Origin: a bacterium
GTDB lineage: Bacteria; Margulisbacteria; Marinamargulisbacteria; SXXA01
Length of the DNA: 5,639 nt
Direction: 5' to 3'
Assembly (NCBI GenBank): GCA_010027915.1
Contig: RGUG01000092.1
Coordinates: 1-5,639 of the forward strand
Shown: positions 1-5,100 of the stretch, piece by piece
Layout of the letters: every line of letters starts with the position of its first letter
Numbering within the stretch: the stretch's first letter is position 1
Made by a program: the position numbers and the translations under genes
Notes under the pieces: model-generated
Database searches by the model: none
The model's input: the letters and a program-made list of their open reading frames with translations, nothing else
What the model was told of the DNA's origin: nothing

Positions 1-117
1 CTCACGACGTTATTGGGACAAACCGCCCGATTTGGATTGGCATTGGCGATAGGTCATTGGTTTTCGATTGTGGCCCAAGCGGTGGTGGCGTCGGGAAAAT
101 GGTCAGGACCCCTATGA
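1..117 (+). CDS. lpxC: C-terminal end of a probable LpxC (UDP-3-O-acyl-GlcNAc deacetylase), 5' part outside the window
   Basis: Only the last 38 codons are visible, in frame 1, ending at TGA 115-117. The readable tail contains LTTLLG, then eleven residues, then GH, followed by an amphipathic helix ending in GKW. This resembles the LpxC C-terminal pattern (GDLxLLG, about twelve residues, GH with a catalytic-site histidine, then a closing helix). In the family LpxC is the zinc enzyme that removes the acetyl group from the LpxA product, the committed step of lipid A synthesis. The next gene starts 13 bases downstream and continues the same pathway, which supports the call. The match is short and lacks the zinc motifs upstream, so it is inference. 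Frame 3 is also open and ends in an ATGA overlap with the next start, but its peptide (Gly/Arg-rich, several AGG codons) looks less like a protein. Confidence 0.45.
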   Translation, partial: LTTLLGQTARFGLALAIGHWFSIVAQAVVASGKWSGPL

Positions 118-118
118 C

Positions 119-124
119 AAGGAG
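119..124 (+). promoter_or_regulatory. Ribosome binding site that sets the FabZ-LpxA start
   Basis: AAGGAG lies six bases before the ATG at 131. It supports that ATG over the longer in-frame reading from TTG at 68, whose 21 extra residues (rich in Trp, Lys and Arg) do not belong to the FabZ family and overlap the upstream gene. Confidence 0.8.
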
Positions 125-130
125 TGTGGG

Positions 131-1360
131 ATGAATACAATTGATTTATACGGGTTATTACCCCATCGGTATCCTTATTTATTGGTGGATCGCATCATTC
201 AAATGGACCCTTTGCATCGGGTCGTAGGCATCAAAAATGTGTCCATTAACGAACCCTATTTTCAGGGTCATTATGCCAATAACCCCGTGATGCCCGGTAC
301 GATGATCTTAGAGGCCCTGGCCCAAACGGGATATGCGGGGTTGTTATCAGACAGTGGCATGAAAGGGCGCTTACCCCTTTTTGCATCATTAAGCGATGTC
401 AAATTCCGGCGTCCTGTGTATCCGGGGGATCAACTTCGATTGGAAATGGATATTCTGAAATTGCGTGACAAAGCAGTCAAAATGCAAGGTCGGGCCCTGG
501 TTGAGGGCATGGTAGTGGCAGAAGGTGTGTTTGTGTTTGGATTGGCCACCCAGCCATCGGGGCCCCAAATCCATCCCACGGCATCGGTCCATGCGTCGGC
601 CATTTTGGGCAAGGACGTCTCCATTGGGCCCAATACCATTATTGGGGAGAATGTGGTGATCGGGGATCATACCCGTATCGAGGGGCATGTCATGGTCGAG
701 CGGTGGACCCGTATTGGGGCCAATAATCACATCCATTTTGGATCTGTGATTGGATCAGCACCCCAAGATGTGAAGTATTTTGGTGAGAAATCGTGGGTGG
801 TGATTGGGGATCATAACACCATACGGGAATATGTGACCATCAACCGCCCCACGGGAAAAAACGAGGTCACCAAAATTGGGTCTCACAACCTAATTTTGAC
901 GTCCGCTCACGTGGCCCACAATGTCGAAATGGGCGATTATGTCACGGTGGTCAACCAAGTTAACATTGCGGGTCATTGCCAAATTGGCGATCGGGCGGTG
1001 ATTGGTGGGATGACAGGGATTCATCAGTTTACCCGTATCGGTACAGGGGCCATGGTCGGTGCCTACACCCGATTGCCACAAGATGTGCCCCCTTATATGT
1101 TGTGTGAAGGAAACCCTGCCACCATCCGCACCATTAACATGGTCGGATTGCGACGCTTGGGGTTGCCGAGGACCACGTTACAAGACATTCGCACCATTTA
1201 CCGGGTGTATTATCAATCGTCTAAAAACACCACCCAGGCCTTGGCTGAATTGGATAGTATGGGCATTGAGTCAGCAGAAGGGCAGCTGTTGTTGGCGTTT
1301 TTAAAAACAGACTCACACCGGGGTATTTTAAAGCGGTCAGCCAGTGATGCCACCGACTGA
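131..1360 (+). CDS. fabZ/lpxA: Bifunctional FabZ-LpxA fusion: 3-hydroxyacyl-ACP dehydratase plus UDP-GlcNAc acyltransferase
   Basis: This 409-residue protein joins two cytosolic enzymes that are usually separate. Residues 1-142 are a complete FabZ: LPHRYPYLLVDR near the N-terminus and the active-site segment GHYANNPVMPGTMILEALAQ, with His47 and Glu61 as the expected catalytic pair. After a linker of about six residues, residues 146-409 are a complete LpxA with left-handed helix hexapeptide repeats (IGPNTI, IGENVV, IGDHTR) and a helical C-terminal domain. By alignment from memory to E. coli LpxA, His263 matches catalytic His125, and His260, His282 and His298 match His122, His144 and His160. 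QDVPPY and NMVGLRRLG, near the UDP-binding residues, are kept. FabZ dehydrates 3-hydroxyacyl-ACP for chain elongation; LpxA uses the same thioester to start lipid A. The reading frame is open throughout, so this is not a sequencing-error read-through. It overlaps lpxB by 14 bases. Confidence 0.95.
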   Translation: MNTIDLYGLLPHRYPYLLVDRIIQMDPLHRVVGIKNVSINEPYFQGHYANNPVMPGTMILEALAQTGYAGLLSDSGMKGRLPLFASLSDVKFRRPVYPGDQLRLEMDILKLRDKAVKMQGRALVEGMVVAEGVFVFGLATQPSGPQIHPTASVHASAILGKDVSIGPNTIIGENVVIGDHTRIEGHVMVERWTRIGANNHIHFGSVIGSAPQDVKYFGEKSWVVIGDHNTIREYVTINRPTGKNEVTKIGSHNLILTSAHVAHNVEMGDYVTVVNQVNIAGHCQIGDRAVIGGMTGIHQFTRIGTGAMVGAYTRLPQDVPPYMLCEGNPATIRTINMVGLRRLGLPRTTLQDIRTIYRVYYQSSKNTTQALAELDSMGIESAEGQLLLAFLKTDSHRGILKRSASDATD

Positions 1361-2480
1361 AGGTGACACCTGGTTGTTGGTGGCCGGTGAGCGATCCAGC
1401 GACCAAGTAGGGGCCGCCCTGATGCGTGCAATGCGATCCTGTCGACCCATTCAATTGTGGGTGTGTGGGGGGCAAGAAATGGCCAAAGAAGCCGATCGTG
1501 TTTTAGGGTATACGGTGGACGTGACGTCCGTGGGGGTGATCGAATTGTGGCGTGGTCGGGGCCCCATGCGACAGTTGCTGCAACACGTCGAAAAGACCAT
1601 CCAGCTGGGTGGGATTAGCCGGGCCATCATTTTGGATTTCCCCCACTATCACCATCAATTTGCCACGGTGTTTCAACGGCAAGGGATTCCGATTGACACG
1701 GTCATTACCCCCCATTTTTGGATGTGGAATGACCAAAAACGAGGTCGCAAGCTAATGGCCTATTCGGATCGAATTGTCACCATTTTTGAGCGAGAAACCC
1801 AATGGTACACCCAACTGGGGGCGTCCCCTTTATATGGGGGGTATCCCTTGTTGGATGCCCATACCCCCTTGCCCCCACGACCCGTTTGGAATGCCAGTCG
1901 CCAGGGCCGGCATATTGGGTTGTTTCCCGGTTCGAGACCCAACGAAATCCGTCGGTTGTTGCCGCCAGCTTTGGGCATCATCCGCCGGATGCCGGAATGG
2001 GTCTATCATGTGGTGGTGCCATCTGAGCATGAGGCATTGGCACAAGCGATCATGGCCCAACAGGGGGTTAGGGTGGGCCCCGGTTCACCCGTTCGGTCGT
2101 TGGGCCCTGAGTGGCAATCCCTGGCCTTGGATGCGGCGGTAGTGGCCACCGGTACCATGAGTGTCGAGTTGATTCTTCATCGCATCCCCATTGTGGTGAT
2201 GGGTGCATTGCATCCGGTATCGTATGCCATTGCCAAATGGGTGTTGCGATTGCCACTGCCATGGATTGGCTTGCCCAATATTTTGGCAGGTCGGCATTGG
2301 GTGCCCGAGTTAAGGCAAGGAGGGGTAACCCCCCCCCGATTGGCACGGGCCGTGTCGGAACTATTGGATCCCAAGGCGTGGGAGGCATTGCAAGATGCGT
2401 ATGATGGGTTTATTGCTGGATTGGGGACTCCCCCCATTGTCCCCCAAATCGCCAAGGTGTTACTGACCCATGGGGAGTGA
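1347..2480 (+). CDS. lpxB: Divergent LpxB, lipid A disaccharide synthase
   Basis: LpxB is the GT-B family (GT19) glycosyltransferase that joins UDP-2,3-diacylglucosamine and lipid X at the inner face of the inner membrane. The 377 residues match the usual length of about 380. Family landmarks appear in order: AGERSSD (13-19), DFPHY (97-101), TPHFWMW (121-127), GYPLLD (165-170), FPGSRPNEI (193-201), ATGTMSVE (267-274), and LPNILAGR plus PEL (309-322). Several normally conserved positions differ: SPSVWAW is TPHFWMW, the P-F-E segment is FERE, the His of GHP is Tyr166, and DxPxFN is DFPHYH. The enzyme is therefore real LpxB family but diverged. The start overlaps the fusion gene; ATG 1347 was chosen, though GTG 1344 in the same frame is equally possible and there is no strong Shine-Dalgarno site. 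A C9 run lies in codons 328-331. Confidence 0.85.
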   Translation: MPPTEGDTWLLVAGERSSDQVGAALMRAMRSCRPIQLWVCGGQEMAKEADRVLGYTVDVTSVGVIELWRGRGPMRQLLQHVEKTIQLGGISRAIILDFPHYHHQFATVFQRQGIPIDTVITPHFWMWNDQKRGRKLMAYSDRIVTIFERETQWYTQLGASPLYGGYPLLDAHTPLPPRPVWNASRQGRHIGLFPGSRPNEIRRLLPPALGIIRRMPEWVYHVVVPSEHEALAQAIMAQQGVRVGPGSPVRSLGPEWQSLALDAAVVATGTMSVELILHRIPIVVMGALHPVSYAIAKWVLRLPLPWIGLPNILAGRHWVPELRQGGVTPPRLARAVSELLDPKAWEALQDAYDGFIAGLGTPPIVPQIAKVLLTHGE

Positions 2481-3072
2481 GCCATCCTATGATGTCAGGG
2501 ATCCACGGGTGCGGGTGGTGAGTGACATTGACTTTACGGTGTGTATCCCGGCGGTTCAAGTGGCCCCCTTGATACCCCCCTGTTTGGCCCCTGATTCACA
2601 AGGTTGTGTGTTGGTGGCAGACGGGTATTCCTTTCCGGGTGGGGGTCTTTGTGTGGCCGATGTGACACGGTTTCCAAAGGTGATGGACTGTGGGTATCGG
2701 GATGCGTTTTCAGAGTCGTTTTATGAATGGATGGCAAGCTTGACGTTTGAAGACGATCGCCCCATTGACACCACGGTATCATTTTTAGCCCAATCCCCCC
2801 ATCCCATTACAATCTTAAGCAATCGAAACCGACAATGTGAAGCGGGCACCCGTCGGTTTTTGACTCGCTTGCCGGTGGGTGTTGGGGACGTCATCTTACG
2901 AGAGGTGGGGGATTATCGGCCCTTATGGGCGTTTAAAGTGGAGCAAATCCATCGACTGGCTAAACAGTTTGCTGCCATCATCTGGCTTGATGACCAATGC
3001 CCTCCGGTGATCCCGCCGGGGGTGCAATGGATTCATCCCGCCACATTGACGATGCCCAATCAGGATGGATGA
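2470..3072 (+). CDS. HAD-superfamily phosphatase-like hydrolase at the end of the lpx operon
   Basis: The 200-residue protein carries all four haloacid dehalogenase motifs. Motif I is DIDFT with Asp19 as nucleophile and Asp21 as acid/base; motif II is ILSNR with Ser117 and Arg119; motif III is Lys157 in FKVEQI; motif IV is WLDD with Asp174 and Asp175. Asp21 points to phosphoryl transfer rather than dehalogenation. The ILSNR followed by a Thr-Arg helix, LREVGDYRP and then the motif III Lys recalls the HAD-III group that includes polynucleotide kinase 3'-phosphatases and lipin-type domains, but I recognise no named family. There is no signal peptide or membrane segment, so it is cytosolic. The start overlaps lpxB by 11 bases, and AAGGTG lies 10 bases before the ATG. 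The context suggests a phosphorylated sugar or lipid intermediate as substrate; that is inference. Confidence 0.75.
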   Translation: MGSEPSYDVRDPRVRVVSDIDFTVCIPAVQVAPLIPPCLAPDSQGCVLVADGYSFPGGGLCVADVTRFPKVMDCGYRDAFSESFYEWMASLTFEDDRPIDTTVSFLAQSPHPITILSNRNRQCEAGTRRFLTRLPVGVGDVILREVGDYRPLWAFKVEQIHRLAKQFAAIIWLDDQCPPVIPPGVQWIHPATLTMPNQDG

Positions 3073-3262
3073 AAATAGGGTGGGGCGGTGTGGTTCGGGG
3101 CCATCTGGGCATGCCCCACTGTTGAAGCAGACGCTGGGCATGGGTCACCCCAGCTGGGCGGGGTGATCCATTTCCCCGACCATGCCCCCGTTGCACACTC
3201 ACCAACATGAGCCGACCACTGCCTCTTTGTTCGTGATCCTCAATGACGCAATAGACCATCAT
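2978..3262 (-). CDS. Unrecognised 94-residue frame, possible 3' piece of the same broken gene
   Basis: The frame opens with MMVYCVIEDHEQRGSG and RLMLVSVQRG, which look like two beta strands, then becomes rich in Pro, Arg and Gly. It begins at an ATGA overlap with the preceding minus-strand frame and has no clear ribosome binding site. Its last 32 codons run antisense through the end of the HAD gene, and the Pro-rich character there suggests the true end was lost or lies near 3080. I cannot assign a function. It is best read together with the frame at 3468-3259 as a possible remnant; an intact small gene is the alternative. Confidence 0.22.
   Translation of the reverse strand: MMVYCVIEDHEQRGSGRLMLVSVQRGHGRGNGSPRPAGVTHAQRLLQQWGMPRWPRTTPPHPIFIHPDWASSMWRDESIAPPAGSPEGIGHQAR
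3080..3168 (+). terminator. GC-rich hairpin pair just after the lpx operon, possible terminator or processing signal
   Basis: Two strong inverted repeats follow the HAD stop codon. GTGGGGC (3080-3086) pairs with GCCCCAC (3113-3119); an inner GGGGC (3097-3101) could compete for the same right arm. GGTCACCCC (3143-3151) pairs with GGGGTGATC (3160-3168), nine pairs including one G-U, around an eight-base loop. The following bases are CATTTCC, so there is no proper U-run and intrinsic termination is doubtful. Confidence 0.22.
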
Positions 3263-3468
3263 GGGTGGGGTCGACCCACCACGTGAGGTTGGATACTCAC
3301 CAGGTATACAAAAAGACGCTTGAACATGCTGTCCCTAACGGGCAGGACCACACGATGGGCAAGCCGATCCCACCAGCGGCGTTCAATGGCACGATTCGAG
3401 CTTAAAAAAGCCACTTGTTCGTTTCTCATCAATGGGGTTTGATCACCATCGTGGTAAGACGGCCACAA
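3259..3468 (-). pseudogene. Unrecognised short frame, probably part of a frameshifted gene remnant (middle piece)
   Basis: This frame codes 69 residues from TTG 3468, or 56 from ATG 3429, including the segments AIERRWWDRLAHRVVLP and MFKRLFVYLVSIQPHVVG. The composition is protein-like but I recognise no family. It has no good ribosome binding site. Just upstream, in a frame one base away, lies SDDALTAWLEWTVV (about 3505-3464), which would join this piece if one base were added or lost between 3469 and 3445. Downstream its TGA overlaps the next frame's ATG (ATGA, 3262-3259). The reading could be two coupled tiny genes or one decayed gene; the lack of starts and the broken upstream piece favour decay. 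Confidence 0.25.
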
Positions 3469-4174
3469 CGGTCCATTCTAACCAGGCGGTTAACGCATCG
3501 TCTGACACGTGATAAAAGCCGCCATTCTGTCACGTGCTCAGTCCATTGATACCCCCTTATCGACGTTCAATCGATTGGATGCCGATCATCACCCCCCCCC
3601 TTTTTTTTATTGCCATACCCGCCTTGTTTATCAAGCATTGGTCTCGCTTTTTCATGATCACTTCTTTTGACAGGGGGGGGATGGTCGTCATGTTGACGGA
3701 TCGCTATTTTTTGATGCGGGCTTGCCCTATTGTAGCCCTTTATCACACAAGGTCTCACGGGTTGCCCCGCTTGCTTTTTGCAATACGCTTCTCGAGTGGC
3801 CCCAAAGGGGGTAGAACCCATCCTCATCCGCATGATGCGGGTTGTCACGCCTCAATGGCGGGTACCATTTGGTTGGCCGGTGTCCATGAGTTTGGGGGCA
3901 ACTGGTGCGTGACGGCTGCTTTTGAGACGGCACTCCCCATGGTGTTTTGGCTGCGGTCTTCATGGGGGGTGGGGGGTTGCCGGATGGATGCTTACCTACT
4001 CACATCAGGTCGATTGACAGGGATAATGGCGTCTTGTTCCGTTGACCCATGACGAGTTAACAAAAACGGATGCTATCTATCTAACGGCTTCATCGCACCG
4101 AATGGGGTAAAAAGGAAAAAACCCACACATGAAGAGATGGAACGGTTGGCCGGGGTCCCATGGGCACGATCGAG

Positions 4175-4768
4175 CTAATGTAACCGTTGCATGCGGTTAA
4201 AAGGCCAAAAGGTAAACCACGCCTTCCCAAAAATGTTGCGACGGGGCACCGTGCCCCAGAATCGACTATCCCGCGAATTGTTGCGGTTATCTCCCATCAT
4301 AAAATAATGTCCCGCCGGTATGACATAGGGACCCATCGTGGCAATCTCAGAGCGGGGGTCATCTTGCTGGACATTCACGCCTGGAAAAAACACTTCTTTT
4401 TGGTTGGCATACACAATCCCATTGACAATCCGAATGGTTTCTCCCGGCATGCCCACCAAGCGTTTGACATAATCTTTGTCATCGACCACTGATTGAAACA
4501 CCACAATTTCACCCCGAACAGGGTCTCGAAACCGATAGGTCACCCGGTCCACAATCAACCGATCCCCAATCATCAACGTGGGAATCATGGACCCCGTGGG
4601 CACCACCGATACCATGGCCACAAAGGTGCGAATCAGCAGGGCAGCCGAGCCCGCTACGACCACCAACTCCACCAATTCAACCAACCAGTAGACCCATCGA
4701 TTTTGGGCTTTTAAAGCGGCTTTTTTTTGGGTCCACTTTTCTTTAAGGGACCGGTACCGAGACCACAT
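4175..4768 (-). CDS. lepB: Signal peptidase I (LepB)
   Basis: LepB is the inner-membrane serine protease that removes signal peptides from secreted proteins on the outer side of the membrane. The 197-residue protein has one membrane segment (about residues 26-48), a basic cytoplasmic N-terminus, and all the family boxes: PTGSMIPTL with the nucleophile Ser60, RGEIVVF, YVKRLVGMPGE with the general base Lys102, and GDNRNNSRDSRFWG (159-172). This compact single-membrane-span form is typical of Gram-positives and cyanobacteria; E. coli LepB has two spans and 324 residues. The ATG at 4768 is preferred because AAAAGGA lies eight bases before it; longer in-frame starts add a tail unlike the family. 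The gene is convergent with the lpx operon and divergent from the receptor gene, whose product it may well process. Confidence 0.95.
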   Translation of the reverse strand: MWSRYRSLKEKWTQKKAALKAQNRWVYWLVELVELVVVAGSAALLIRTFVAMVSVVPTGSMIPTLMIGDRLIVDRVTYRFRDPVRGEIVVFQSVVDDKDYVKRLVGMPGETIRIVNGIVYANQKEVFFPGVNVQQDDPRSEIATMGPYVIPAGHYFMMGDNRNNSRDSRFWGTVPRRNIFGKAWFTFWPFNRMQRLH

Positions 4769-4815
4769 GTTACACATCCTTTTTCTATCTATCCCCCCAT
4801 TTACCAATCCCTCGG

Positions 4816-4844
4816 ACAGTACCACGATATGAGGGTTGCATCAA
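4816..4844 (-). promoter_or_regulatory. Candidate lepB promoter
   Basis: On the minus strand TTGATG (4844-4839) and TACTGT (4821-4816) are 17 bases apart, and the -10 is preceded by TG one base away (extended -10). This would start transcription near 4808, about 40 bases before the lepB ATG. The -10 matches consensus at only three positions, so the call is moderate at best. A C9 run (4853-4861) lies directly upstream of the -35. Confidence 0.35.
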
Positions 4845-4922
4845 CGGAGGCTCCCCCCCCCATCGATCGATTAAATCATCCGGTAGATCCCCGTCACACG
4901 ATGGGTAATGGGGCGGTCTTAT

Positions 4923-4937
4923 TGATACTCAGTCTCA
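4923..4937 (+). promoter_or_regulatory. Operator 1: Fur-type 7-1-7 palindrome
   Basis: TGATACT-C-AGTCTCA is an inverted repeat of two seven-base arms around one central base with a single arm mismatch. The Fur 7-1-7 consensus is TGATAAT-N-ATTATCA, so the outer TGAT/TCA bases and the geometry fit while the inner bases differ. It lies just before a perfect TATAAT (4938-4943). Confidence 0.55.
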
Positions 4938-4970
4938 TATAATTGACACTCACTCCAAGGCGGTGATAAA
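4938..4970 (+). promoter_or_regulatory. Candidate promoter(s) of the TonB-dependent receptor gene
   Basis: Two overlapping candidates exist. One is a perfect TTGACA (4943-4948), a 16-base spacer and GATAAA (4965-4970, four of six), starting near 4977 inside operator 2. The other is a perfect TATAAT (4938-4943) with only a weak -35 around 4915-4921. Either places the start between the two operators or inside one, consistent with repression. The leader would be about 125-150 bases long; I see only short 4-bp hairpins in it. Confidence 0.4.
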
Positions 4971-4971
4971 C

Positions 4972-4986
4972 TGATACTTAGTCTCA
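4972..4986 (+). promoter_or_regulatory. Operator 2: Fur-type 7-1-7 palindrome, same arms as operator 1
   Basis: TGATACT-T-AGTCTCA differs from operator 1 only at the central base. Two identical pairs of arms 49 bases apart, centred at 4930 and 4979, make chance unlikely. A degenerate third copy, TGACACT-C-ACTCCAA, is at 4944-4958, and an extra half-site TGATAAA directly precedes operator 2 (4964-4970). Bound here, a repressor would cover the probable transcription start. Confidence 0.55.
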
Positions 4987-5086
4987 GAAAAGTGGTGGTG
5001 AAGTGGGGGGTATACACCCAACGATGCCCAGTCATGCTGGTTAGTACGGGGTGGTTACTGCATTCAGTGTAAGAAAAAAAGGAAAC

Positions 5087-5093
5087 AAAGGAG
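5087..5093 (+). promoter_or_regulatory. Ribosome binding site of the receptor gene
   Basis: AAAGGAG is followed by a seven-base spacer to ATG 5101. It competes with a second site, GGAGG at 5148-5152, which serves the in-frame ATG at 5158. Confidence 0.75.
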
Positions 5094-5100
5094 CGTGCCA

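Larger units (their letters stand above)
3073..4174. other. Gene-poor stretch of 1.1 kb between the lpx operon and lepB
   Basis: No reading frame here has recognisable domain motifs. The longest, 3534-4052 on the + strand, uses codons that are rare in the neighbouring genes (ATA, TCT, AGG, CTT), has seven Cys and low-complexity ends, and has no ribosome binding site. The minus strand from 3508 to about 3078 reads more like protein but is broken over several frames. Other contents are C9T8 (3592-3608), G8 (3673-3680), an inverted repeat CACGTGA/TCACGTG (3506-3512 and 3530-3536), and a small palindrome CCGCATGATGCGG near 3830. I found no tRNA-like T-loop, RNase P, tmRNA or 6S signature. A weak hairpin (GATG/CATC) followed by TTTTT on the minus strand near 4060-4100 could end the lepB transcript. 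Confidence 0.6.

Noticed and set aside
68..130. Longer start of the fusion gene at TTG 68
   Set aside because: The extra 21 residues are not FabZ-like, they overlap the upstream gene, and the strong ribosome binding site points to ATG 131.
3110..3230. Fragments resembling a cobalamin riboswitch (GCCCCACTGT and AGCCGACCACTGCC)
   Set aside because: The order and spacing do not fit the cobalamin fold, other conserved boxes such as GGGAA are missing, and no gene in the right place would be controlled.
3727..3963. Minus-strand frames of 78 and 93 residues around 3567-3963
   Set aside because: Both are rich in Lys, Pro, His and Arg with no strand or helix pattern, start without ribosome binding sites, and overlap each other in different frames.
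3534..4052. 172-residue + strand open frame, hydrophobic at its N-terminal third
   Set aside because: No ribosome binding site, no motifs, codons unlike its neighbours, seven Cys, and it runs through C9T8 and G8 tracts. It is probably a chance open frame, though I cannot exclude a fast-evolving or horizontally acquired gene.
4769..4825. Upstream extension of lepB to position 4825
   Set aside because: It adds 19 residues unlike the family and would include the candidate promoter -10; the ribosome binding site at 4777-4783 fits ATG 4768.
5024..5072. Tiny reading frames in the receptor leader (ATG 5024 and ATG 5034, the latter 12 codons)
   Set aside because: No Shine-Dalgarno sequence precedes either ATG, so a leader-peptide role is unsupported.
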